From: Methylobacterium sp. Leaf104
GTDB taxonomy: Bacteria; Pseudomonadota; Alphaproteobacteria; Rhizobiales; Beijerinckiaceae
Length of the DNA stretch: 64,000 nt
Direction: 5' to 3'
NCBI RefSeq assembly: GCF_001422885.1
Contig: NZ_LMMZ01000034.1
Span: 127,055-191,054 of the forward strand
Made by a program: the position numbers and the translations under genes. Shown here piece after piece: positions 50,378 through 59,280 of the stretch (position 1 is the first letter of the stretch; each line of letters starts with the position of its first letter). Under the pieces are notes generated by a model. It was not told the DNA's origin and did not search any database. It was given only the letters and a program-made list of their open reading frames with translations.

Positions 50378-50931
50378 GGATCGTCGGCGGCGATCAGCGC
50401 GGTCGCCGCCTCGCCACCCCGAAGACGGACGCGATCCGGCCGACCTCGGACCGCTTGCGCGAGGCGATCTTCAATGTCCTCGCCCACGCCTATGACGACG
50501 CCGTCGCCGGGGCTCGGGTCCTCGACCTGTTCGCCGGCACCGGCGCTCTCAGCTTCGAGGCCCTGTCCCGCGGGGCGGCCTATGCGCTCCTGGTCGACGA
50601 GGGTGCCGAGGCCCGGGCACTGATTCGCGAGAACATCGAGTCCTTCGGCGCCGAAGGATCGACCCGCCTGTTCCGGCGCGACGCCACCCGGCTCGGTCCG
50701 GCCGGGACCAGCGGCACGTTCACCCTGGTGTTCTGCGATCCTCCCTACAATCGCGACCTCGCGCCGGCGGCCCTGGCCAGCGCGGCGGCCGGCGGCTGGC
50801 TCACCCCCGGCGCCCTCGCGGTCGTCGAGGAATCCGCCGGCGTGCACGTCGCCCTGCCGCCCGGTTTCACCGAGCTGGAGCGCCGGGTCTACGGCGATAC
50901 GGCTCTCGCCTACGCGCGCTACGCCGCCTGA
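50374..50931 (+). CDS. rsmD: 16S rRNA (guanine(966)-N(2))-methyltransferase RsmD
   Basis: A 185-residue protein from the GTG at 50374, overlapping the pseudouridine synthase stop by 4 bp. It begins VRIVGGDQRGRRLATPKTDA and has RPTSDRLREAIFNVL, the SAM-binding motif VLDLFAGTGALSFEALSRGA and the catalytic CDPPYN tetrapeptide context. RsmD methylates G966 in 16S rRNA on the assembling 30S subunit. Its translational coupling to a pseudouridine synthase makes an rRNA-modification pair, common in alphaproteobacteria. Confidence 0.95.
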   Translation: MRIVGGDQRGRRLATPKTDAIRPTSDRLREAIFNVLAHAYDDAVAGARVLDLFAGTGALSFEALSRGAAYALLVDEGAEARALIRENIESFGAEGSTRLFRRDATRLGPAGTSGTFTLVFCDPPYNRDLAPAALASAAAGGWLTPGALAVVEESAGVHVALPPGFTELERRVYGDTALAYARYAA

Positions 50932-51020
50932 GGCACGACCTCGACACGACCCTCTTGGTATACGGGCGCGACCCGCGAGCGCGCCGCGGACCCCTGAGGC
51001 GGCGGTCGCGTTCACCCAGG

Positions 51021-52133
51021 ATGGCCCTCGCCGAACTCCGAACCGACGCCGCCGCAATCGAGCTCGATCCGCGCCCCGCCCGACTCTGGCGCCCGCGCCG
51101 CGTCCTCGTCACACCCGCCGCCCTGGAATACGCCCACGGCCGGACCATGGTGGCCCGCGCCGAGGCGCTCGGCCTGCCGGTCGAGTGCCTGCGAGCCAAC
51201 CGCCTGACAGGGCTGCGGAATCTGGATCCGCGCGCGGCCTATCGCGAGGCCAAGGCGACCCTCGCCATCGTCGTCGCGCCCCCGACGAAGCTGAGGCTCC
51301 AGCCGATCCCTCCGAGCGCCGATTGGCGCTTCGATCTCGCCGAGGGCTGTCCCGCGCATTGCCAGTACTGCTACCTCGCCGGCTCGCTCTCGGGACCTCC
51401 GGTCACCCGGGCCTACGCTAACCTCGACGCGATTCTGGGCAACCTCACAACCTATCTCGGCCAGGGTGCCATCACCTCCGCCCAGGCCGATCGCGCCCAC
51501 GAAGGCACCACCTTCGAGGCCTCCTGCTACACCGACCCCCTCGGCATCGAACATCTCACCGGCTCGCTCTCGGCCGCCATCACCCATTTCGGTGCCTGGG
51601 ACGCGCCGGTGCAACTGCGCTTCACCACGAAGTTCGCCGCCGTCCAGCCCCTGCTCGGCCTCGCCCATCGTGGGCGGACCCGCATCCGGTTCTCGGTGAA
51701 CGCGCGCGCCGCCGCCCGCTACGAGGGCGGTACGGCGAGCCTAGATGCCCGTTTGGGGGCTCTCCGTTCCGTCGCAGAGGCCGGCTATCCCGTGGGGCTC
51801 ACCATCGCGCCAATCCTGCCGCTCCCCGACTGGCAGGACGCCTACGCCGCCTTGATCCGGGATGCTGCCACGGCGCTGTCCGGTCTGAGGGACCTCGATC
51901 TCACGGTCGAACTCATCACCCACCGGTTCACACCGGGCTCGAAGGAAGTGCTCGAGGGATGGTATCCGGGATCGGATCTGCCGATGCAGGAGAGCGACCG
52001 CAGCCGAAAACTGACGAAGTTCGGCTCGGTCAAATACGTCTTTCCGCGCGATCTCATGCAGGCAATGCGCCTTTCGATCACGAAAGAGCTTGCCGACGTG
52101 TTCCCGGCTGCGCGGATTCTCTATTGGACCTGA
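51021..52133 (+). CDS. Spore photoproduct lyase-like radical SAM protein
   Basis: A 370-residue protein. The radical SAM [4Fe-4S] motif is C110-x3-C114-x2-C117 in LAEGCPAHCQYCYLAGSL, matching SplB spacing. Downstream, FEASCYTDPLGIEHLTGSL holds Cys-169 in the position of the Bacillus SplB hydrogen-donating cysteine (its C141). VQLRFTTKFAAVQPLLGLAH, RIRFSVNAR and LELI-type strands continue the TIM-barrel. SplB repairs the thymine dimer-like spore photoproduct in DNA. The lineage is not known to form spores, so the substrate may be another UV lesion. mutL lies 42 bp away in the opposite direction. The start at 51021 lacks a clear ribosome binding site. Confidence 0.8.
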   Translation: MALAELRTDAAAIELDPRPARLWRPRRVLVTPAALEYAHGRTMVARAEALGLPVECLRANRLTGLRNLDPRAAYREAKATLAIVVAPPTKLRLQPIPPSADWRFDLAEGCPAHCQYCYLAGSLSGPPVTRAYANLDAILGNLTTYLGQGAITSAQADRAHEGTTFEASCYTDPLGIEHLTGSLSAAITHFGAWDAPVQLRFTTKFAAVQPLLGLAHRGRTRIRFSVNARAAARYEGGTASLDARLGALRSVAEAGYPVGLTIAPILPLPDWQDAYAALIRDAATALSGLRDLDLTVELITHRFTPGSKEVLEGWYPGSDLPMQESDRSRKLTKFGSVKYVFPRDLMQAMRLSITKELADVFPAARILYWT

Positions 52134-52175
52134 AGCATCACCGCTGTCCGATCTCGGTGACGCTCCGTCGAAAAA

Positions 52176-54077
52176 CTAGCGCCGCCCGAACAGCCGCTCG
52201 ATGTCGTGGAGCTTCAGCTCCACGAAGGTCGGACGACCATGGTTGCAGGTGCCGGCGAGCGGTGTCGTCTCCATCTCACGCAGCAGTGCGTTCATCTCTT
52301 CCGGGCGCAGACGCCGTCCCGCCCGGATCGAGCCATGGCAGCTCATCCGTGACAAGATCGCGTCCAGACGCCGGCCGAGGGGTCCTCCGCCCTCGTCCGT
52401 ACCGTCCGGACTTTCGTCCTCCAGCCCGCTCTCGTTCAGCGCATCGAGAATGTCGATCACGAGGCTTCGGATCGAGGCCGTGGCGAGGGCCGCGGGAACC
52501 TCACGCACGAGGACCGCGCCGGTGCCGAACGCCTCCAGCGTAAGCCCGAGCCGATCGAGATCGGGCGCGGCGGCCACGAGCCGCTCGGCATCGCCCGGCG
52601 CCATCTCGACGACGTCGGGGATCAGCAGGCCTTGGCGAGCGACGCCCCCCCGCGACCGTTCCCGCTTCAGACGTTCGTAGACCAGCCGCTCGTGAGCCGC
52701 ATGCTGATCAACGAGCACGAGGCCGTCGGCGGTCTGGGCGACGATGTAAGTCTCGTGCAACTGCGCCCGGGCCGCACCGAGTCGATATCCGTCGGCTTCC
52801 AGCGGGTCGAGGTTCGGGCGAGAATCCGCCGATGGCACCACGAGTTCATCGTCGAATCGCGCCTGAGAAGGCTCTGCCATCCCACTCCATACCGGAGGGC
52901 GCGGGATCGCCTGCCGGTATTGACCCGGCGCGGCGACAGACGCGAACGACCGCGGCAGGCTCGGCATCGGACTTCGGTAGGCGCTCGCACCAGAGTGTAT
53001 TGCGAGATCGGTTGTCCGCAGCACATCAAGGGTCCGGGCAGCGCCGGTGGTGGAACCGCGCAGGCCGGCTTGGTGCAGGGTTTCGTGAATCGCGCTGACG
53101 ACCAGGCTCCGGACCAGACCAGGATCACGGAAGCGCACCTCCGTCTTGGCAGGGTGCACGTTCACATCCACCAGGGACGGGTTGCACTGGATCGCCAGCG
53201 CGAGGACGGGGTGGCGGTCGGAGCTCATCGTGTCGGCATAGGCGCCGCGCACCGCCCCGAGCAGAAGGCGATCGCGCACGGGGCGACCATTCACGGTGAA
53301 GTGGATCTGATTGGCGGTGCCGCGGTGATAGCTCGGCAGGCCAATATGTCCGCATAGGGCGAAGCCCTCACGGGCCATATCGAGGGCAAGCGCATTCGCT
53401 CCGAAATCGGGACCGAATATTCCAGTCAGGCGCCGCAAGGTAGCAGCGGGTCCGGTGTCGGCTTCGGCTGGGAAGACCAGCGGCGTTCCGTTCTCGGTGC
53501 GAAGCGCGAAGCGGATCTGCGGCTGCGCCACCGCAAGGCGACGCAGGATGTCGCTGATCGCAGCCGTCTCGGCCCGATCGGACTTCAAAAACTTCAATCG
53601 TGCCGGGGTCGCAGCGAAAAGATCACAGACTTCGATGCGGGTGCCCTTTGCGCTCGGTGCCGGCCGTACCTCGCCTTTGACGCCGGCGTCCACCGTGAGT
53701 GTGACACCCATGTCCGCGTCCACCGTGCGACTGGTCAGCATCAGGCGCGCAACGGCACCGATCGAAGGCAGCGCCTCACCGCGAAAACCCAGCGTCTCGA
53801 TGCAGGTCAGATCACCACCCGGCAACTTCGAGGTTGCGTGTCGTTCGACGGCAAGCGCTAGGTCGGCCGCGCTCATGCCGGCACCGTCATCGACGACACA
53901 GATCAGACGTCGTCCACCGCCTTCGATCGAGACCTCGACGCTTCTCGCGCCCGCATCGATTGCGTTCTCAACGAGTTCCTTGACCGCCGAGGCTGGCCGC
54001 TCCACGACCTCGCCCGCTGCGATGCGGTCGACGAGGATCGGATCGAGGCGTCGGACGGGGCGAGGTGGCGTGGACAT
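52176..54077 (-). CDS. mutL: DNA mismatch repair protein MutL
   Basis: A 633-residue protein. The N-terminal GHKL ATPase motifs are present: IAAGEVVERPASAVKELVEN, AIDAGARSVEVSIEGGG, VVDDGAGMSAADLALAVERH and TLGFRGEALPSIGAVARL. The middle has FTVNGRPVRDRLLLGAVRGA and VDVNVHPAKTEVRFRDP. The C-terminal domain carries the endonuclease motif DQHA-x2-E-x4-E in VLVDQHAAHERLVYERLK, near residue 455, typical of MutL in organisms without MutH. It nicks the new strand in mismatch repair with MutS. It converges on the SPL-like gene. Confidence 0.96.
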   Translation of the reverse strand: MSTPPRPVRRLDPILVDRIAAGEVVERPASAVKELVENAIDAGARSVEVSIEGGGRRLICVVDDGAGMSAADLALAVERHATSKLPGGDLTCIETLGFRGEALPSIGAVARLMLTSRTVDADMGVTLTVDAGVKGEVRPAPSAKGTRIEVCDLFAATPARLKFLKSDRAETAAISDILRRLAVAQPQIRFALRTENGTPLVFPAEADTGPAATLRRLTGIFGPDFGANALALDMAREGFALCGHIGLPSYHRGTANQIHFTVNGRPVRDRLLLGAVRGAYADTMSSDRHPVLALAIQCNPSLVDVNVHPAKTEVRFRDPGLVRSLVVSAIHETLHQAGLRGSTTGAARTLDVLRTTDLAIHSGASAYRSPMPSLPRSFASVAAPGQYRQAIPRPPVWSGMAEPSQARFDDELVVPSADSRPNLDPLEADGYRLGAARAQLHETYIVAQTADGLVLVDQHAAHERLVYERLKRERSRGGVARQGLLIPDVVEMAPGDAERLVAAAPDLDRLGLTLEAFGTGAVLVREVPAALATASIRSLVIDILDALNESGLEDESPDGTDEGGGPLGRRLDAILSRMSCHGSIRAGRRLRPEEMNALLREMETTPLAGTCNHGRPTFVELKLHDIERLFGRR

Positions 54078-54208
54078 GCGGAGGAAACTATAGCTGCGCC
54101 TAGATCCGGCCGAAAGGCAACGCGAAGGCCTATCATGTATACCGCGGTCCGTTCGCGTTGCTGGCCGCTCCCACGCCGTCGGATCGCTTACGCGACGTGG
54201 ACTGTCGC

Positions 54209-55339
54209 ATGGCGACTTCGAGCATCATCGTCCAAGGATTCAACCCGCGCGTGAGACCCAAGCTACAGCGGTGCCGAACGGTCTGGGGACGCACCGAGCA
54301 CCGCGACGCCCTCCCAGGCCTGCGCACGGTGACGAACGCCATCTATCAACCGGCGAGCCCGGACGGGAGCTGGGCTTTGTGCGATGCCGCCGGGACGATC
54401 ATCGAGTTCGGCGCCAACCCGATGCTGACGGATGTTGTGGATCAGGCCGATGATCGCCCGACCCTCTTCATTGGTCCGCTGATCACGCATTACGGCCACT
54501 TCCTGCTCGGCACCTTCGCGCGCCTCTGGCCGCTGCTCAGCTGGACGGGACCGAGGCCGCGCCTCCTGTGCTATGCGGAAGGCCCCTTGGATGTGCTGCA
54601 CGCGCAATGGGCCGCTCTTCCATTCCTGGCCGACATCTTGGCTCGCTTCGATCTGAATGTCGAAGACCTCGTCACCTTTCAGAACGTGACGCGGATTCCC
54701 GAGCTGCTGCTGCCGGAGCCATCCGTGAAGGAGCAGGACTTCACCTACGCGATCTACCGCAAACTCACGCGCTTCACTGGCGAAGCATTCTACGATCCGG
54801 CCGCTGTCGATCGCGAGGCCACGCCGGTCTACTTGTCGAAGGCACGGCTGGGATCGGGCATTTCGCGGCTGCGTAACGAAGATGCGCTGTGTGAGACCCT
54901 GAGCCGGCAAGGCGTCGACATCGTCTTTCCGGAAGCTCTGCGCTTTCCCGAACTGGTTCGGCTTCTCTCCGAGCGGCGGATGGTACTCGGAACGGCGGGC
55001 TCGGCCTTTCACACGGCCGTCTTCGCGGCCCCGAACCGGCGCATCCTGGCGCTGAACTGGACGCCGCCCGTGAACGCCAACTTCCTGCTGCTGGATGCGT
55101 TGAACGGCACACGGGCGCGCTACTACTTCGTTCCTGGAAGCACGATCGGGGACGAGCCAGGCTTCCACTTCGGCTGGTCGATTCCCGACCCTGAAGCGGT
55201 CGCCGCCGAGATGCTGGAGCGCGTTCGGGCCTTCGACACCCTTGATGCCCGTGATGCGGCGGAGGATGCGGCCCGGTGGCGTGCCAAGTGGATTCCGGGC
55301 TGGAAGCCTGTCCAGCGCTGGCTCGATCGCCGAACCTGA
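54209..55339 (+). CDS. Family 61 glycosyltransferase (GT61/DUF563)
   Basis: A 376-residue protein. The GT61-type features are VYLSKARLGSGISRLRNEDA (the family YLSR-like motif followed by the R-N-E segment), FPEALRFPELVRLLSERRMV and the signature VLGTAGSAFHTAVFAAPNRR, whose GSAxHN-like loop is the conserved nucleotide-sugar site. LFIGPLITHYGHFLLGTFAR precedes it. Such enzymes add sugars to exopolysaccharide or protein in the cytoplasm. I chose the ATG at 54209; an open TTG at 54158 exists. It converges on the arabinose-5-phosphate isomerase gene, a KDO pathway gene, and an outer-membrane barrel follows, so envelope glycan work is likely. Confidence 0.8.
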   Translation: MATSSIIVQGFNPRVRPKLQRCRTVWGRTEHRDALPGLRTVTNAIYQPASPDGSWALCDAAGTIIEFGANPMLTDVVDQADDRPTLFIGPLITHYGHFLLGTFARLWPLLSWTGPRPRLLCYAEGPLDVLHAQWAALPFLADILARFDLNVEDLVTFQNVTRIPELLLPEPSVKEQDFTYAIYRKLTRFTGEAFYDPAAVDREATPVYLSKARLGSGISRLRNEDALCETLSRQGVDIVFPEALRFPELVRLLSERRMVLGTAGSAFHTAVFAAPNRRILALNWTPPVNANFLLLDALNGTRARYYFVPGSTIGDEPGFHFGWSIPDPEAVAAEMLERVRAFDTLDARDAAEDAARWRAKWIPGWKPVQRWLDRRT

Positions 55340-55343
55340 TCGC

Positions 55344-56372
55344 TCAGGCGACGCCCGAGCGAAGCAGATCGTGGTAGTGCACGAGACCGACGGGCCGGTC
55401 GTTCTCGACGACGATCAACGCGGTGATTTTCATCGATTCCTGGATCTCCAGGGCTTTGGCTAGCAATGTCTCGGGAGCCACCGTCCGAGGCTTGCCGCTC
55501 ATCAGCGCCTCCACGGCGAGGCCGTCGAGATCGCTGCGGAAAACGTTGCGACGCAGATCGCCGTCGGTGACGATTCCGGCGAGGCGCCCATCGGATTCCA
55601 CGACAACCACTGAGCCGAACCCCTTGGCATCGATCTCGGCGATCGCCGCGCGCATGGGCGTGCCGCGCGAAACGACCGGCAGCTGCACTCCGGTATGCAT
55701 GACCTCACGGACCTGGCGCAGCGACGCGCCGAGCCGGCCACCTGGATGGTAGATGCTGAATTCTCGGGCCGAGAAGCCGCGGGCCTCGAGAAGTGCGATC
55801 GCCAGGGCGTCTCCGAGGGCAAGCTGCATGGCCGTGGAGGTTGTCGGGGCCAGGCCGTTCGGGCAGGCTTCGCGTGCCTTCGGCAAGGTCAGGCAGATGT
55901 CGGCCTCGCGCCCGAGCGTCGAGGACTTGTTAGAGGTGATCGCGACGAGCCCGACCCGGTAGCGCCTGGCGTAGCCGATGATGTCGGCAAGTTCGGTCGT
56001 TTCGCCGGACCATGACAACGCCACGACAACGTCCTCGGGCTGGATCATGCCGAGGTCGCCGTGGCTGGCCTCGGCGGGATGAACATAGAGGGCCGGCGTG
56101 CCGGTCGAGGCGAGCGTCGCCGCGATCTTGCGCCCGATATGACCGGACTTTCCCATACCGGTGAGGATGGCGCGCCCCTTGGCGTGGGCAATGCGTGAGA
56201 CCGCCTCCGTGAACGGCGCCCCGAGACCGTTGCCGATGGCCTCCATGAGGCAGGCGAGCCCATCGCGTTCGGTCTCGATGGTCCGCAGCGCGGAGGCGAC
56301 CGCGGGCGAGAGCGTCGTCTCGTTGAGCGTCGGGGCGGGGCGCAAGGCCTGGGCACTATCTGTGGGAGCCAT
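55344..56372 (-). CDS. kdsD: Arabinose-5-phosphate isomerase (KpsF/GutQ/KdsD family)
   Basis: A 342-residue protein with an N-terminal SIS domain (about 45-180; KGRAILTGMGKSGHIGRKIA, STGTPALYVHPAEASHGDLG and ALSWSGETTELADIIGYARR) followed by two CBS repeats (about 215-340; REVMHTGVQLPVV and TDGDLRRNVFRSD). The His at SHGDLG and the GKSGHIG loop bind the sugar phosphate. It converts ribulose-5-phosphate to arabinose-5-phosphate for KDO, the inner-core sugar of LPS. It converges with the GT61 gene (5 bp between the stops). Confidence 0.95.
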   Translation of the reverse strand: MAPTDSAQALRPAPTLNETTLSPAVASALRTIETERDGLACLMEAIGNGLGAPFTEAVSRIAHAKGRAILTGMGKSGHIGRKIAATLASTGTPALYVHPAEASHGDLGMIQPEDVVVALSWSGETTELADIIGYARRYRVGLVAITSNKSSTLGREADICLTLPKAREACPNGLAPTTSTAMQLALGDALAIALLEARGFSAREFSIYHPGGRLGASLRQVREVMHTGVQLPVVSRGTPMRAAIAEIDAKGFGSVVVVESDGRLAGIVTDGDLRRNVFRSDLDGLAVEALMSGKPRTVAPETLLAKALEIQESMKITALIVVENDRPVGLVHYHDLLRSGVA

Positions 56373-56493
56373 ACCGGCCCGTGTCCTTCTCGTGAATCCG
56401 CGCGCCCGTGGGCCGCCACTGCCGACTGCCTATGGACAGCGATTGTGGTCGGATGGCGACTCCGTGCTGCCGCGGATGGCCTCCCTCAGCCCG

Positions 56494-56522
56494 TTGACGC
56501 CCCATTAACCGTGTCGGTTGTA
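56494..56522 (+). promoter_or_regulatory. Weak promoter candidate upstream of the outer-membrane barrel gene
   Basis: TTGACG at 56494-56499 is a good alphaproteobacterial -35. The best -10 at a 17-base spacing is GTTGTA, which is poor. The region also has two TTAACC repeats. Included because it is the only pattern in a 282-bp gap that must contain a promoter. Confidence 0.25.
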
Positions 56523-56654
56523 CGCCTGTTAACCATGACGCCGGGAGGTCCTTCACGAAGGACGTCTGGGCGTCGTCCGTCATGCGTCTCCGCCGACGGT
56601 TCAGGTCTCGATGCGCCGGATCCGGCGCGAAGGTCAGCGGAAAGACAACCATCC

Positions 56655-58364
56655 GTGACGCGCGCAGGGCCGATCGCAGGAGGAAGCATCCGAGGCCTTG
56701 GTGGCTTCGCCTTGATCGCTGCCCTCACGCTCGCGCCTTCGGCGGCGACGGCCCAGGCCCTGCCGTCGGGCGCACCGGATGCTGCTTCCGGAACCTCTGG
56801 CGTCGGCGATGTTCTGCCTCTGGGTCCGAGCCTGCGCGGCAGCGCCGTTTCGGGCAGCGGCGTCCTCAACAGCAACGGCAGCACGACGGGCGGTGAGACC
56901 ACGGGAGGCGGGGGGCTGGCGACGCGCGCCCTGGCTGGCAGCCGCTCGGGCAGCGCCCTCGTTTCCGGTGGGACCAGTGGCGCCAACAACCGCGGCCCGA
57001 CCAATATCCTGCGCCTTCGGGCGATGCCGCCGCGCCGCTTCGGCAATGCAACGGTGCGGCCAGTGCGATCGATCACGCAAGTACCGCCCTACGATCTGCG
57101 CCTGACGCCGGTGGTGCGCAGCGCGGTGAGCGGCGTGCCGTTGCCGACGATCCTGCCGCTCGCCGGTGTGCAGACGCCGGGATTCTTCCTGTCGACGGCG
57201 CTGCGCCGGCCGATTACCATCGACGAAGCTTACGCGCCGCTGGGCATCAAGGTGGGGACCTTCACGATCCTGCCCGCGATCCAGCAGAGCATCGGCTACG
57301 ACACGAACCCCGACCAGATCACCAGCCGGCTCGCCAAGCCCTCGTTGGCGCTGCGGACCGACGGCGAATTGAGCTTCCGCAGCGACTGGTCGTCGAGCGA
57401 ACTCACCGGCGACCTGCGCGGCGGCTACAGCGACTACCCGGACAATCAGGGGGCCAGCCGCCCGAACGGAGCCGGTGTGACGCGGCTGCGGATCGACGCC
57501 AACCGCGACACCCGGATCGAGGTCGAGGGTCGATTTCTCCTGGAAACACAACGCACTGGGACGCCGGACCTCGCGGCCGCGACGGCGACCCGGCCGCTGA
57601 TCGCGAGTTACGGGACGACGGTCGGCGTGACCGAGCGGTTCAACCGGGTCCAGGTGTCGCTGCGGGGCCTGCTCGACCGCTCGGAGTTCGAGGATGCGCA
57701 GCTCTCCGACGGCACCATCCTGCGCCAGAGCGACCGCAACCTGAACCAGTACGGCCTGCAACTGCGGGCCGGTTACGAGATTTCGCCCGTCATCACGCCC
57801 TTCATCGACGTCCTCGCCGATACGCGCGTCTACGATCTACGGGTGGATTCGACGGGAATACGGCGTGACTCGGACGGCATTACGTTCTCGGGCGGCGCGA
57901 CCTTTGCGCTGACCCGCTTCATCAGCGGCGAAATCTCCGCCGGTCTTCAGCATCGCAGCTACGTCGACCCGGCGCTGCGCGACCTGACGGCCCCGGTGAT
58001 CAACGCGGCGCTGATCTGGACCGCGAGCCCGCTGACCACCGTTCGGCTCAATGCCGCGACCGGTGTCGTCGAGACGTCGGTCCCGGGTTCGAGCGGTGTC
58101 CTGACACAGACCGCGACGCTGGAAGTCCAGCACGACCTCCTGCGCAATCTCTCGCTGACCGGTGGGATCAGCTACCTGTCGAACGACTACGACCGGGTGA
58201 ACATCACCGAGCGCGGTTTCTCGGCGACTGCGCGGATCGACTATCGCTTCAATCGCTGGCTGGCGATGCGCGGGAGCTACATCTACCAGCGCCTCGACAG
58301 TACCTCGGCCGCTTCGAGCTTCCACGCGAACACGTTCCTGCTCGGGCTGCGCATCAATCCGTGA
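56655..58364 (+). CDS. Outer-membrane beta-barrel protein
   Basis: A 569-residue protein. From the GTG at 56655 it begins VTRAGPIAGGSIRGLGGFAL and has a signal peptide cut near ATA-QA. Then comes a low-complexity stretch (Ser/Gly/Thr), after which from about residue 175 the sequence is a series of amphipathic strands typical of a barrel: RFGNATVRPVRSITQVPPYD, DGELSFRSDWSSSELTGDLR, EVEGRFLLETQRTGTPDLA, and ending in strands with SYIYQRLDSTSAASSFHANT and the final LLGLRINP. It resembles OMP_b-brl_2/BBP2-type exopolysaccharide-linked barrels. A longer start is open but would ruin the signal peptide. The substrate or role is unknown. Confidence 0.75.
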   Translation: MTRAGPIAGGSIRGLGGFALIAALTLAPSAATAQALPSGAPDAASGTSGVGDVLPLGPSLRGSAVSGSGVLNSNGSTTGGETTGGGGLATRALAGSRSGSALVSGGTSGANNRGPTNILRLRAMPPRRFGNATVRPVRSITQVPPYDLRLTPVVRSAVSGVPLPTILPLAGVQTPGFFLSTALRRPITIDEAYAPLGIKVGTFTILPAIQQSIGYDTNPDQITSRLAKPSLALRTDGELSFRSDWSSSELTGDLRGGYSDYPDNQGASRPNGAGVTRLRIDANRDTRIEVEGRFLLETQRTGTPDLAAATATRPLIASYGTTVGVTERFNRVQVSLRGLLDRSEFEDAQLSDGTILRQSDRNLNQYGLQLRAGYEISPVITPFIDVLADTRVYDLRVDSTGIRRDSDGITFSGGATFALTRFISGEISAGLQHRSYVDPALRDLTAPVINAALIWTASPLTTVRLNAATGVVETSVPGSSGVLTQTATLEVQHDLLRNLSLTGGISYLSNDYDRVNITERGFSATARIDYRFNRWLAMRGSYIYQRLDSTSAASSFHANTFLLGLRINP

Positions 58365-58425
58365 CGCGCAGGCCCGCGGGGCGGTCGCCGTATACCAGGC
58401 AGGTCGCGTCGAGGTCGCGCGGGTT

Positions 58426-59019
58426 TCAGCGCACCATCGCCAGCGACGCGCCGGATTTCGACAGCGCGCCGTCGAGCGCCCCGCCACCCTGGCGCAGGCG
58501 GGCCGCGACGGTGCCGCCGGGCTGGTAGAGGTAGACCTCGCCGTCGCGGTAATCCCAGGCGGTGACCTTGGAGAGGTCCTTGTTGGGGCAGCCCGAGGCG
58601 CTGGCCTTGTAGAGGTCGAGGGCGGGGGCGCTCGACAGGGAGACCTTGCAGCTCGCGCCGGTGGCGTCCTTGGCATTCCAGGTGCCGACCACCGAGGACC
58701 GGCCGCTGGCCACCACCGGCGGCGGGGGCGGTGCGACGGGCGCCGGATCCGGCGCGATCACCGGGGTCGAGGGGGCGACGGCGACGTTGGCGCCGACCGG
58801 AGGCAGGTCGGCCGGGACGGCGCTGGCGCCCGGCGGCGGGGCCAGCGGCTCCGAGGTGACCGGGCCGGACGGCATCGCCGGCACGACGGGCTCCAGGGCC
58901 GCCTGGGGACCCGGGGGGAGTCGGCCGCGCGTCGGTCCCTCGAGGCGCTGGGAGGCGCAGGCACCGAGGCCGGCGGCGAGCGCGAGGATTGCGGCTGTCG
59001 ACAGGAGCGAACGCGGCAT
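58426..59019 (-). CDS. Lipoprotein with AprI/Inh-type protease inhibitor domain (Omp19-like)
   Basis: A 197-residue protein. The N-terminus LLSTAAILALAAGLGACAS has a lipobox (LGAC), so it is lipid-anchored. A proline-rich linker (about 22-105) with PPGPQAALEPVVPAMPSG and PVAPPPPPVV follows, then a C-terminal beta domain: SVVGTWNAKDATGASCKVSL, SGCPNKDLSKVTAWDYRDGE, VYLYQPGGTVAARLRQGG. The SCK...GCP cysteine pair and the W motif match the Inh metalloprotease inhibitor fold and Brucella Omp19. It could guard the periplasm or outer membrane against proteases. It converges on the barrel gene. Confidence 0.82.
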   Translation of the reverse strand: MPRSLLSTAAILALAAGLGACASQRLEGPTRGRLPPGPQAALEPVVPAMPSGPVTSEPLAPPPGASAVPADLPPVGANVAVAPSTPVIAPDPAPVAPPPPPVVASGRSSVVGTWNAKDATGASCKVSLSSAPALDLYKASASGCPNKDLSKVTAWDYRDGEVYLYQPGGTVAARLRQGGGALDGALSKSGASLAMVR

Positions 59020-59280
59020 CGATGACAGGTTCCGAAGCAGGAGCGGGATCGGGGCCTGCGGCCCCGGTTCGGGCCTGCGTCACCGGCAATTGCGCTGGCG
59101 GCAAGGCACCGACTGCAGCCTGTGCGGGATTTGTCGGGATGGCCGGAGATTTGCCAGCCGGTGTGGCGTTCGGGTCTCACGGCGCCGGGCCGCGGCCGAA
59201 ACGGCCGAGGGGAAGCCGGCAGGAGCCGCACGACGATCCCGCGCGGCCCGGCCTTTTCGGCCCGCCGATCCGCGCCGCCC

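Noticed and set aside
51900..58400. Possible horizontally acquired block because third positions look less GC-biased
   Set aside because: The impression is by eye only; mutL and kdsD are core genes and no mobile element or tRNA boundary is seen.
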